Shown: one piece after another, positions 24,216 to 35,291 of the stretch | Numbering within the stretch: position 1 is the stretch's first letter | Layout: each line of letters begins with the position of its first letter | From: Phorcus lineatus | Taxonomy: Eukaryota > Mollusca > Gastropoda > Trochida > Trochidae | Length of the DNA: 64,000 bases | Assembly (NCBI GenBank): GCA_921293015.1 | Contig: OV121084.1 | Location: 49,449,864 to 49,513,863 of the forward strand | Reading direction: 5' to 3' | Translations under genes and position numbers: made by a program | The notes under the pieces: generated by a model | Database searches by the model: none | Told to the model about the DNA's origin: nothing | What the model saw: only the letters and a program-made list of their open reading frames with translations

Positions 24216-24599
24216 TTCTGAACTACACAAAATGATTTTATCGAAGTCCAAACAAAGTGAAATAGTTAAAGTAGTGAGATTGAACAGTTAAGGGGAATTA
24301 TAATATAGGATGAGGGATTCAATCAACGGCAAATATACTGCTTTTTTAAGGGGATTTGAACATACGGTCTTTATGAATATGAAATTTCAAATTACCCTGG
24401 AATCAACTGAAAAGTATGTAAAAAGGTACTCAACTTCGAAATAGATCATGACAAACATCTCCTGCAAGTTATCTCAATTATTATCTTTAAAAAAGTAGAG
24501 ATTAAAGAACCGAATCTTTCATTACTTCGCACCATTTTCATCAATACATTCACTTGGACTGGAAATAATCATTACGTCTTGGTACAGTATCGGAAAAAC
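24216..24599. other. Anonymous noncoding DNA
   Basis: Nothing recognised between the two tandem arrays. Confidence 0.5.
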
Positions 24600-24897
24600 G
24601 CAAAAGTTAACAACCTTCTACAAAAAGTATATAAATGTAAGAACTCTTAGAATTTAAAAGTTGTTATAAGTTAACTGCCTGTTTCAAGAAGATTACATAA
24701 ATGTATTTTTTTAATATCGTGATGTAAAAGTTTATTATCTTCTGAAAGGAGAATATAACTGTCAAGCTTCTTGATATAAAAACTTAACCACTTGTTCAAG
24801 AAGAATATAAATGTCAAAATTGTAAATATCAAGAGGCAAAAATTAACTACCTGCTTTAAGAGAATTATATAGATGTCATTTTTTTATATATCAAGAC
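24600..24897. repeat. Decayed tandem repeat, unit ~57-70 bp
   Basis: Five diverged units share AAAA(A/G)TTAAC, a CTTC/TTCAAG block, AGAATATAAATGTCA and a T-rich segment with ATATCAAGA. Units begin near 24601, 24656, 24727, 24778 and 24837. The array is much older than the minisatellite 400 bases upstream and has a different unit. Confidence 0.6.
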
Positions 24898-25689
24898 TCT
24901 GAACTCAATTTCATGCTTGATATTTATGTTATATTCAGCTATCTTCAACAGTTTCACGTGAACTCAGAACTAGGCACTATAGTTTTCATTTTCTCCAAAA
25001 AAAATTTCCTCGAAACTATATTATATTTAGCTTCAGAAAATTTATTATAAACGTCACCAGATCACAATTTCCATCAATGTCATTGAGCTGCACATTACCA
25101 GTTTCAGTTTATGACCCGGAACCCTCGAACCTTGGCACAGCGGCAAAGCCAGCGAGTGGTCCATGGAGACCATTAGACCTGTGAGAGTCAATCCGGGACC
25201 ATCCTAACAGCTTAAATATTTTTTATCATGAATAATATGGAGTGTATATATTTTCTTAGAGTACTTTTCATTGAAAATAATGATATGAAAATTATAATAC
25301 AATGATATTTTGAGATGTCAACACTGCCACTGAAAAGCTCCTCCTTTGTCGGCGACATTTCGACATAGCTTCAAAGATTCGTAGATTGGCCATGCGACAT
25401 TGGTTTGTGGGAAAGATCCTATCATTTTCAGAGTGTCATATTAAACGTTGTAATTTTTTTTAACTTTCAAATCAGAAAAACAATACACCAAAAAAAGAAA
25501 TGTCTTTAACTTTAACATACTATTCCTGACAGTGTTTAGATATATATTAAAATATTTGACAAACACATCGATATTAGATGAACGACCTCAATTAGTTGTC
25601 AAAATTATATGACTAATGTATGTCAAAGACATAGATACATAGATAACATAGATAACAATGTAATTACCTAATTATTTGACCTAATTAAG
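24898..25689. other. Noncoding DNA with a possible SINE-like patch
   Basis: Mostly anonymous. On the minus strand of 25120-25205 AAGGTTCGAGGGTTCC resembles a polymerase III B box within a GC-richer block, perhaps a tRNA-derived remnant, but no convincing A box or tRNA fold is present. Confidence 0.35.
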
Positions 25690-25960
25690 ATTATTAAGCG
25701 CCACGCCAATCCTGGCTGTTGTAAAGAGTGCCAATCTATAAGACAGATGCATCTAGCAACTAAAGGCCCGTATCTACATGCAGAGTGCAGTAGCGACTGC
25801 AGTGCCATCATAACACACATCTCGTGCACTCCGAGGTCAGAGGTCAGCTGCAGCACGCAGATCACGTAAAGTCAGGTGATGACGTCACATTGAAGACGTG
25901 ATCCCGTGAGAAAGCAGCTGGGATACCGCTAAAAAGAACAGCGTGGGAACGTGATGTTTA
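25690..25960. promoter_or_regulatory. GC-richer candidate regulatory island
   Basis: About 270 bases less AT-rich than the flanks. It contains AGGTCA-G-AGGTCA, a perfect DR1 nuclear-receptor element at 25834-25846 identical to the 6.4-kb site, and TGACGTCA (CRE) at 25880-25887, about 35 bases further. TGCAGAGTGCAGTAGCGACTG lies just upstream. No TATA box, splice site or start codon in a long frame identifies a gene, so it may be an enhancer or an unrecognised first exon. Confidence 0.4.
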
Positions 25961-27255
25961 TAACTGTTACACGTAAGAATGAGTTAATCATTCCAAGTAT
26001 TTACCTCTCATTAGCGCTTGCTTATATCGTCCATCAAAGAATTCCAAGATGGTTACTCTATTCCTTGTATCTATACACAAATATACGCTGTTTGTACATA
26101 CAATTGTTCATTGAAATGTTTGTCATTGATAAACAGTTCCTATGAAAATATTCTTATTGTTAAAGCAAATATTTTAAGTCATGTACCGTCGAATGTACCA
26201 GAAATATGTATCGAATTATCTTGCAGGAACTGATTCATTTCTGCCACTTGTCATGGATTCAAACAGTGGAAACAAATCACAATAAATCTCTCTTACTGTT
26301 TATAATAATACTCCAAATCTAACGGAATGTTTAGAGAATCCTGAAGAGTGCATGTGTCAGAAATTCACGTGCATTTCCCGAGGCTCGTAGACAGTGGCAT
26401 GAAACCCTACACACGCAGTGTCTGCTCGGCGCCGTCTGTAACCGCGGGGATGCTGCTATCATAACAGACCCTGAGTGACTTGGCACTGTACTAAACATTT
26501 ATTAGTTTTAATTCATTTATCGTAACAAAATGACTATATTACCAAATATTGGAATTGGCCCTGATACAAAATTTATGCTTGCTTTTATGAAGAGAAGGTG
26601 CCTCAGTAAAGCACCTGAGTGCTTCAGGTCAAAATACTATGATACTAGGTAGAGGGAAAGGGCGATACTTAAAGGAGTACTAGCACGTTTTATTTAGATA
26701 AATACAGTGATCCCACAAAAACAAAAATAAATCATCCCAATTGCAAGACAATGTTTTTAAAAAGAAGAAGAAGTTTTAAAACGGACCTATCATGATCGGT
26801 TAAGCTAAGCGAATCCATTTCTTTGCCTCAAATGATTAAAAGGTGTTTAAACAAAGCGGCCACCAGTGGTTTTGAAACCCTTAAATAGTTCATCTACGAC
26901 TACTGATAATCGGGTTGAGTGATGAGATGTTTTGAGCCTCTGAAGATAATAGATTTGGCATAAACTAAGGTTTAGTGGAGGAAATTAAAAAGGAATTCAT
27001 TCAAAAAACGTGCTATTACGTCTTTAAGATTTCGAGGTAAAGATGTACGGTAAATGAAACAATACATAAAAATCATCGTCGAAGGTGAGTGTCGCTAGTC
27101 GGGCAGATAATGGTTACCATGGTTACAAAAAATGTAATCATTGAACAACATCCTTCTTGTTGAACGTGTCTTTTAATGAACAAAGATTTTGTTTAAGTAG
27201 ATGCCTGATTTTTGGCTTCTGGAATTGACGTTGATATTGAGAACAAGTCCAAAGA
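25961..27255. other. Noncoding DNA with a second GC-richer patch
   Basis: About 26340-26480 is GC-richer, with CACGTG near 26367 and GGCGCC near 26429. No exon is recognisable. A GAAGAAGAAG tract lies at 26764-26774. The rest is featureless. Confidence 0.45.
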
Positions 27256-27572
27256 GGGGGCGGGATAGCGCATTGGTTAGCGCGTTCGGCTTCGGACCAG
27301 GAGTTCCGTGGTTCGAATCCCGCCAGGGGCTCGGCATTTTTGTCTGCAGTAGAGAACTGTTCTACACGCAGTCAGGTTTGGGTGCAATGCTACACTGAAA
27401 TTCAGCGCAGTACCACCCATGGTTAGCTAGTTCCAGCCGATGCTCGCAGCTTTCACCGCAATGCATAGCCATCATGGTGTTGCGGGCTTTCTCCCTGCAA
27501 TAATACTAGCAGCCGCGATATAAGTGAAATAATCTTGAAAGCGGCGTTAAACACCAACTGACCTCACCTCAC
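27256..27572 (+). mobile_element. tRNA-derived SINE
   Basis: The head carries both polymerase III promoter boxes: A box TAGCGCATTGG at 27266-27276 and B box GGTTCGAATCC at 27310-27320, in a tRNA-like block of about 70 bases (GGCGGGA paired with TCCCGCC). A tRNA-unrelated body of about 250 bases follows, ending AAGCGGCGTTAAACACCAAC and a CTCACCTCACC tail. The 7-bp sequence CCAAAGA flanks both ends (27249-27255 and 27573-27579) and is the likely target duplication. The anticodon stem does not pair well, so it is not a functional tRNA gene. The 3' motif resembles a conserved domain I associate with molluscan SINEs. Its mobilising LINE is unknown. Confidence 0.85.
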
Positions 27573-27579
27573 CCAAAGA

Positions 27580-29207
27580 TGTAGACATGGTTTCTTCGGT
27601 TCTCAAATGATTGTGTATTTTTTTATTGTGTTTTTAAAGACAGGAATGACATGGATATCAAAATGTAATCGCACTATCATCTTCTGTGGTTTTATTCGTA
27701 GATGTAATCGTTTAGTCCACGAATTCCTCTTATGGCAAAACAACATACATTCATGGTGACAATAGATTCACTTTGAATCATATACAGAGCTATTAAAAAT
27801 GTTAATACTTAAACAGTTTCTTGTAATATGTAAACCTCAATGAGTTATAAAGGAGGGGTTGTAAACTAATTTACTAAACATCACTAAACATATCAAGTTA
27901 TCGAAAATAATATTCATTTTTTACATCATTGAGATGCATCATATATCACTTGACTTAAAATATGTTCATTTTAGAGAAAAAACCCATAAGTTTGTTTCAA
28001 TGTTAGCTTTTTCTTTATAACAAAAATCTCTCCCTTATTTTGACGTGTCTCCTGTGTCCACTACATTCAAACCCTCATGTTGCCTTGAACCTATTATTAA
28101 CGAGTTGAACTTAATTTCATTACATCCTAATCGAATTCCATAAATTCCTAACATTTCGCAATGTGTTTGATATAAAATACTAAATAGATTCAAGGCAATC
28201 AATAAGGAATGAATTATTGCACATGCAATTTACATCACGAATAAACTCTCACATGACATGCATCATTTGAAGCATAAAAAATATTTGACATTTTTCCAAT
28301 CTTCAACGCTTTGGTATGAGAACAGCATGGAATGTCTCGAGAACATTCCAGTAGATTTAAACACAGTTTATATGTCTCCCGCGATTACCTCGACGCAGTG
28401 AGGCGCTTGGAATAGCAGTTTGAACAAAGGGCGGTGTTGATTGCGATATGTATACATATAAAGATTTGCAACAGTCTCTGGAGGGAAGCCAGAAGTAGTG
28501 GAAATCTCAGGATTAGAGATAACATGTACTTGAAGTGAAGCCAGACATCTGTTAAACCATTCCAGCGATGCGTTGGATAACATGCCACCAGATAAACAGA
28601 GAATTGGTGGAATTCTTATATGATTTCATGTATAGTGCAAGACAATATGTGGTTAGTTAGTTTCTTGCAGATTGTATTTAGTTCAATATTTATGGCTCTC
28701 TGTTGATTGAATAAAGTGGTTAGATCGTTTACGAATTATGAAAGTACTTGATAAACAGACTTGTGATTAATCTACACACTGTTTTCAGTGAGTTACGTGT
28801 AACTCTTCAGAAACCAATATTGAGTGAAATAAAAATAAAATCAATAGCAAAATGTTTATGTAATATTTTAGTGCCTGTTTGTGAGAGAACCGAATTGATA
28901 TTTTTATTAAACATATCACGAGAACAAATTTAGCAAATATATCTTAATGTAGTTTATATTTGATTTAGAAGTTAAATACGTAATGCCATAGATAACGACA
29001 GAAGAAATTACAGAGTATCTGAGCATGTAAGTATACCTGTATAGGTAATGTAAGATATATAATGTTCAAGGTTTTATACTATATTCGTATGAAATGTCAA
29101 TAGATTGTACATAAAATCTGATTTTTCAGCCTCAAATCTAGTGGGTAACTGGACACAAATGCCACAACCAGGATTAACCAACATGTACTGTTTACATCAG
29201 CTGAGGA
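27580..29207. other. Anonymous noncoding DNA
   Basis: No gene. GGAATGT...ACATTCC (28329-28349) is a small inverted repeat of two TEAD-type (M-CAT) motifs. Frames near 28368-28588 are short and unrecognised. Confidence 0.5.
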
Positions 29208-29234
29208 CGAGGTCAGTGGATCACACTGACCTCG
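29208..29234. promoter_or_regulatory. Perfect palindrome with AGGTCA half-sites
   Basis: CGAGGTCAGTG (29208-29218) and CACTGACCTCG (29224-29234) are exact complements around GATCA. Each arm holds an AGGTCA nuclear-receptor half-site, giving an inverted pair. A protein-binding palindrome is possible; a chance hairpin is the alternative. Confidence 0.4.
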
Positions 29235-29277
29235 ACATATGTGCAGTAGTTTGTCCTCCTGTATCCTTATCTCTACG

Positions 29278-29466
29278 TCCGTCCGTCCGTCTCTCCGTCG
29301 GGTGATTCTACATGTATGCACTGATACACAAGGGAGTTTATATAGAATAAATAATAGATAAATAGATAAATAATAATAATAATAAAGAAATTAAAAGAAA
29401 AGAAATGAATAAATGATACAAAAACGTGTAAGCGAGCGAATGTACGAACAAACGAACGAACAAAAA
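29278..29466. repeat. Run of different simple repeats
   Basis: CCGT tetranucleotides at 29278-29292, then GATAAATA/AATAAT units at about 29346-29385, A/G-rich sequence, and GAAC/AAAC tetranucleotides at about 29441-29463. Three kinds of simple repeat in under 200 bases. Confidence 0.85.
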
Positions 29467-31742
29467 AACAACCCTAAAACACTAAATGAATTACTCACTA
29501 CTGTACGTTTATTGAAATTTACAATTGATTAGTTGATTTAGAAGTGTTGTGATTGGTTCCGATTCTTGCTGAACGTTATCATATTTACTCATATTTAATT
29601 AACTTCTTATGATAAGGCAGGTGTTCAATTCTAATTCATGTCCAAGCATTGATAAACTCAGCAAGAACGTCCAGGTTTGTAACTTTTTATAACCTATTTC
29701 TTGGAAAAAGAATCAAAATTTCACATAAATTTAATATAAAAGGGAATTTACGTTTGTATGCAAATCAAAATCATTCTGATCAATGACTTCCTATATAGAC
29801 GTCCGTCTCCTATTATATAATTAATATAATGTGTTTATGATTTGTATCAAAAGACCGTTTCTTATTGATCACTTCTTCAGTGGTGTCTGTCATATTTAAT
29901 AACTCGTGAACAACAACAACAATAAAATCACCTCGCTATTTTCTTGTTAATAACCCGTAAAACACAACCCCATTTCTCGCTGCCTTGGCCCAGTGGTTTC
30001 ATAATGTATAACATATTAAACCATAGTTTCCATGATTAATACATTACTCCATTTGCTTACTTTGATATCCCTCGAGAGTGATTCATCGCTTATGAATTTT
30101 TAAACTATGACTTTAAATGGCAGCATTCGTATGATTTCAAATTTGATTAAGTTCTGAAAACTCGATTAACCTTTTCACGTAAAAAAATATCTCATCCTTT
30201 AAAATTTAAAATAAATCTTAATAACTCTATCTTGGCACTTTTTGTTATCTAAACATTTCAAAAACATAATCGCTGCTTCATGTGGTACTTAAGTGGTAAT
30301 CGATGATTGTCGTGAAATATTAAAAAAATACTTACAAATTAGTGTTCCTTTTTTGCAACATTTTCCCTATTCACCGATTCTTGAGATGGTACATGTTATA
30401 AGTTTGGTAACATTGTATACTTTTAGCATGACGCCCAGTCATTTATCTGTACCCCGTTAACTTTTTACTATTTCAATTCCCTTTCTCTTTTTAAGAATCA
30501 TATTATTTCGTGTCCACCTAGGTCAGAAGATATTCCTATTTGCAGATGTGGTGATCTGCAGATGTGGCTTTTCTTTCCTTTAATTTTAAAGATCCTTCTG
30601 AATTTAATTTCCTGTTTAGTGTCAAGGAAAATTCGTCCCATGCGCAATCATTTGTCAATTTCATTGATCTTGAGTTTATCACGATATCTGGAGATATTAT
30701 CATGGACATTGTTAATAATTCTGCCAATATGCCAGTCTTCGATTTCTGACCATCTACAGCTTGATGAGTAACAGAGCCATTAACTTTATTTCATGTCTTC
30801 TTTCTCTTTCAGCACAAGCTAATGTGAGCATTTCATAATTTGTAGATCACTTTTTGGACCCTTGTTTAGAAATAGGTTGTTGCCTAAAGAAATACTAAGA
30901 ATAAAAGAGAATATGACAACAGACAAATTCAGAGAGTTGTTGCACTAAATAAGAGGAATGAGTGATATAATTAAGTCATTCAACATTTTTCTCCACATAG
31001 GTAGATATGTGCACAGCATCTTGAGTGCAGGAATGATTGTTACTAAATTGTTTTTTTTACTTTACCTACAATATTAACATTAAATTTCCAGCAATGTCTA
31101 AATTCAGGAAAAATTATTTTATCCACAGAGGTTAGCTTTTTCCTTCATAACACCAATGTAATGAAACCATATGCCATCCTGATCATTGAATACATCTTAC
31201 TCGTTATACAGGGGTACAAACACAAGTACTTTTTTGAGTACCTGGCGGGATTCGAAATCACCTTTAAGGGTCGATAATTCATTATAAGAGTTATCAAAAA
31301 GTTTACAGGTAGTCTGTGAAACCACCTTGCCTTCTTTTCGCACACGAACCATTACCCCAGCCCCCTTTGGCTTCACGATACCATCACCTGGTGTTTTACG
31401 GCACCGGACGATAACACGTTCCTACAGCTTGTTTACATGCCCCTATCTAAAATACTACATTGCACATATATTACGTAATAAAACAGCTGATTGAAATGAA
31501 CCCGACACCTTATCAACGCACCTGTCCATCAAATGAAACGTACATACTCCATAGATGTCGTAAAGCATATTTATGATAGCATCGGCAGAAAACATGTGGG
31601 AAAGCAAGCAGAGTCTAAACAATGGATCTGTATTTATTGAAATTAGCGCCATTAGTCAAGTAAGACACGCTCATGTATGCGTTATAAATTAATATGTTTA
31701 CATACAAGGTGCAGGAGTTGGTCGTGAAATGTGAATATCAGT
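29467..31742. other. Anonymous AT-rich noncoding DNA
   Basis: No gene, repeat array or transposon end recognised. Opposed frames at 30536-30771 are short overlapping shadows with no family resemblance. Confidence 0.5.
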
Positions 31743-32000
31743 TCAAGTTCAATCAATCTTTATTTCCATACTTAAAAGGCCACTGATCTAATATCATATT
31801 AGATCAAGTCTTTGTTGCATGAAGGCGGTTAAAACCATACATCTTTTACATACTATGTTGTTTGAAATAATTAGGGTTAGAATATACAAAATTGTAAAGA
31901 GATGGTAAACAAATCCCGCAAACATTTGGTTAAAACAATTTAACAAACTGATACATATAAATAAATACACATAATAAATGGAAGGTGACCTTTAAAAGCG
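31743..32000 (-). mobile_element. Probable LINE 3' end (minus strand)
   Basis: Read on the minus strand this stretch ends GGAAATAAAGATTGATTGAA (near 31768-31748). That is an AATAAA signal within a few bases of a short ATTGATTGA tail, as in many invertebrate LINEs. Upstream lie ATGCAACAAAGACTTGAT and TGTAAAAGATGTATGG, in a layout I associate with LINE 3' UTRs. A perfect palindrome with 10-bp arms (GATCTAATAT, centre 31795) sits in it. No protein remnant was found upstream, so the family is open and it could be another 3'-processed transcript copy. Confidence 0.45.
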
Positions 32001-33051
32001 AATACCTATTTCAAGAAATGTAACCTTGTGAAATGGGTGAAGAAATAACTTTCTCAAAATGTCGAGAATTTTAAACCATTTCGTGTTTTTAAGGCAGATT
32101 AGAAGAGTTCTCCAATATCAGAAGGCTACTTGATTTATCCTATATAAAGACAACTTTTTTAGTTTGCATTTGTACGTGTGTTAACCGAAAAACAAAATAA
32201 TAACAAAATTTCAAATGAATTCCCTTGGTAATCGAATACAGAAATAACACCAATGAATAGCATGTCACGGAGGGTTCCTAAAGTAATTTCGGGGAGGATG
32301 GTTCGACAATTAGTAACCTACGGAGAGACAGGTATATCAGGTGTCTCGCTGACTGTTACCTACATCAGGTGGGCAGGGCCCGAGTCTGTGTTTCAGATGA
32401 GGTTAGCGTGGGAAAGGGGTTAAGAAGGGGGAGAGACAACAGATGAGTATGCTGACGTCCCATTTGCGAACATGCACGCGCGTGTGTGCAGACTCCTTGC
32501 CCAGTTCTCACGAGCAGGCTCTGTTCTGCAGGTGACTCACCGGTAGCATGCGCTGAAGAGGAGTAAGTATTCTTTAACGATTCTAAGTTCCGCCTAAGTG
32601 CAAGTACAGATAACAGAGGGGGGACTATTCTCTAGGTTATCAAACACTGCTCCAATCTTTTGTTAAGTGGATGCTCAGGTTAAATTGATTCAAAATAATT
32701 GTTGATATAACTTCAAGGGGCTGTTGCACGTTTTATTACGGAAATAAAGATATCTAAAAAATTAGAAAACAAATGTTACCAAAAGCAAATCAATCCTCCT
32801 CAATCCGTTAATAAAGGTTTAAAACGATCGTTCACGGCTCAATTAAGCAACGGGAATCCATTTCCCAATCTCGAATCATTAAGCGGCGTCTACACTAGAA
32901 TGGCTGCCAGCGGTTTGTTCCAGAAACGTTACGCCGTTCTCTGCAACTACAGATAAAGGGGGCGTGCAATGCGCCAATTTACTCTCTTAACTAAAGATAC
33001 ATTGCACTAACATTTGTGATAATAGAAATTTGAAAAAACTAAATCTCCCTT
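32001..33051. other. Noncoding DNA with a GC-richer patch
   Basis: About 32300-32570 is GC-richer and ends in GAGGAGTAAGTAT near 32558-32570, which resembles a splice donor (GTAAGT). With no acceptor, promoter or conserved frame it is only a possible noncoding first exon. Confidence 0.3.
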
Positions 33052-33070
33052 CCCCCCCCCCCCCCCCCCC
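33052..33070. repeat. C19 homopolymer
   Basis: An uninterrupted C run; true length uncertain for a homopolymer. Confidence 0.9.
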
Positions 33071-33192
33071 AAAAAGCCCCTTTAAACGTAATTGACTACA
33101 CAAACCGTTACGATTAGACGCTAAAGATAAACTGACAATGTATACTTTTATGGCATGTTGTTTTTGTGAGGGAGGGACCTTTTCTGGTTTTT

Positions 33193-33289
33193 AATCTCAT
33201 TGAAATGAAATCTAAATGCTCCACTACATTACGCATATATAATCTGCGTAACGTAGTGCAGAAATGTTAGATTATATTTTAATGAGATT
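33193..33289. mobile_element. 97-bp palindromic (fold-back) element
   Basis: The left arm (33193-33235, starting AATCTCATT and ending CATTACGCA) is the imperfect complement of the right arm (33244-33289, starting TGCGTAACG and ending AATGAGATT) around an 8-base loop. Arms of about 44 bases are roughly 80 percent complementary with perfect outer 9-mers. It has the form of a short MITE or cruciform-forming element. No target duplication is evident. Confidence 0.65.
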
Positions 33290-33575
33290 GCTTGTTTTTG
33301 TAAATTATCCAGGCCGAAGTTTCTCACAATATCTCGCCATTACTAGATGCACTCAGCAGAGTTCGATTCAGCGATGATTTCGTCAAGGGGATAAACTTGA
33401 CCGCGAGTTGAAAAGATCTTAATACATTCTATAAAGTGATATGTCTTTTCTCTTCTCCCTTATTGCTTGGTATAACCTTTATAAAATGCTCTACTGATGT
33501 TCTTTCCGCACCAAACCTGCAAGTTATATTTACCGAATCCCTCATGAAATATCTTTTTAATGAGATCAAATCATT

Positions 33576-33790
33576 TTTGGGTCAATATATTTTCAAAAGG
33601 TGCGTAAGAAATGGGTGGTGCACATATTACGTTTAATTGGCCAAGTGATCTTGTCTGGTTGAGATGTCTGTGCGAGTAGTTTTGGGTCAATATATTTTGA
33701 AAAGGTACCTAAACTATCAAACAATGGGTGGTGCACATATTACGTTTAATTGGCCAAGTGGTCTGGTCTGGTTGAGATGTCTCTGCGAGT
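33576..33790. repeat. Two-copy tandem duplication, ~105 bp
   Basis: TTTGGGTCAATATATTTT begins copy 1 at 33576 and copy 2 at 33681. Both continue through ATGGGTGGTGCACATATTAC, TTTAATTGGCCAAGTG and GGTTGAGATGTCT-TGCGAGTA. Copy 2 carries an extra ACTATCAAAC-type insertion. The copies are close to identical elsewhere, so the event is fairly recent. Confidence 0.9.
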
Positions 33791-35136
33791 ACCCTGAGAG
33801 GGACTCTCCGGCTAACAGTACTTGCCATGCGCTACTTAACGTCGTCTTATCTAGTCCATCAACGTGTAAATCAGAGAGAAAATTAGCCACAATTAACCAG
33901 CGTCGACAGTTGCCAGTGATTAGGGTACAACAGGACTGCCCGCTTCAGCCACCGACTATACAAATGAGGTGTTCCTCCTCGTTTAGATTGCCTCCGAATT
34001 AAGATTCAACTTTAACGAATTTTACGAGCACAATTTGCGGACATGTGGCGGGTTGTGTGTTTCCCGCCAGATCCCATTGTCGTTCTGTTGTCCAACATGA
34101 AAAGTAGATTTGCTCATTTGTCAAATTTACACACTCGTTTTAAGCCGCGGATGTGTGTGGCGGTGATTCGGTTGCCACTGATGTTGGCGGTAGATAGTCA
34201 ACATGTCTCCTTCCGCCGATGTACGACATTGTAAAATTGAACTAAATCAACACGTGTTTGTGTTTATCTGAATCCGGTTTCAAAATAAATAAACTTTCTT
34301 TAACAAGACGCTCACTTTCTAACAGTTAAAGTTTAACTACTATCCAACGTCACTTCAAGTTACATTTAAATGTTCGAATGTCCCTCTTTCCTTTGAAGTC
34401 CTTTTTATCGACTCGGGTCAAAAGTGTTCTCTAAGGTATAAAATAACCTCGTTAGACAAGCACAAATGTATTTGATTCTCCTTATTATAAAATAAGAGCT
34501 CATATTATTTTTTAATCTTAGATAAAACATACAATGTATTTTAGATTGATTAAAACTAATATGATCTAATCTACAAGTCCAAGGCTCAGTATCCGTGTAT
34601 GCATGAAAAATTAGAAATTGAAATTATATTTCAAAATAAAAGAAATTAAGAAAAACCTTTAATCTTAAGCTCAACTTAATCTATGTTTCATATTATAAGA
34701 CATTTTATCTTTGGCTCGTTTTCACTGAATTAGTTAAACATATTTTATGAATAAGTTATTGTATATTTTGCAATCGAATATTTTTATATTTTTTTACAAC
34801 ATATAAAACATAAGAAAAGGTACATGAGAAAATTATTTTTGTTTATTTTCTTTAACTTCTTTCGATATTATTACTGCAATGACCATATTTACATTCAACG
34901 TACAACAAGGGTATTGTTCAAACAAACCTAAATCATTGTTAACTGTTTATATATTCAAAATGTTAAATTTGTTATGGAAGACAATAAGAATGCCTTATTT
35001 AGTTGTTTACACTAATATTTCACAACGACTAATGCTATCAAAATGCCAGAACATGATACTCATAGAATTAAACTTAATACTCATTGATAATATATTATTA
35101 ATAATTAATACTTAAATCTTTAAGTGTTGTAAACTT
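33791..35136. other. Anonymous noncoding DNA
   Basis: No gene. The first 400 bases are less AT-rich but all frames are interrupted and nothing is recognised. Confidence 0.5.
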
Positions 35137-35291
35137 GATAAATTACCCGGTAAGCAATGGTAGAAATGATAAATTACCCGGTAAGCAATGGTAGAAATGA
35201 TAAATTACCCGGTAAGCAATGGTAGAAATGATAAATTACCCGGTAAGCAATGGAAGAAATGATACATTACCCTGTAGGCAATGTTAGAAAT
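35137..35291. repeat. Five-copy 31-bp tandem repeat
   Basis: Units starting at 35137, 35168, 35199 and 35230 read GATAAATTACCCGGTAAGCA then ATGGTAGAAAT and are almost identical (one A for T in the fourth). The fifth (35261-35291) differs at several bases. Each unit holds a TTACCCGGTAA palindrome. Confidence 0.95.

Noticed and set aside
25120-25205. Minus-strand tRNA-like SINE
   Set aside because: Only a B-box-like string; no A box at correct spacing and no fold, so left as a remark.
27256-27330. tRNA gene
   Set aside because: A and B boxes are present, but the anticodon stem pairs poorly and the block continues into a SINE body with target duplication; it is a retroposon head.
28329-28349. 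Heat-shock element
   Set aside because: The spacing of GAA and TTC pentamers does not fit nGAAnnTTCnnGAAn.
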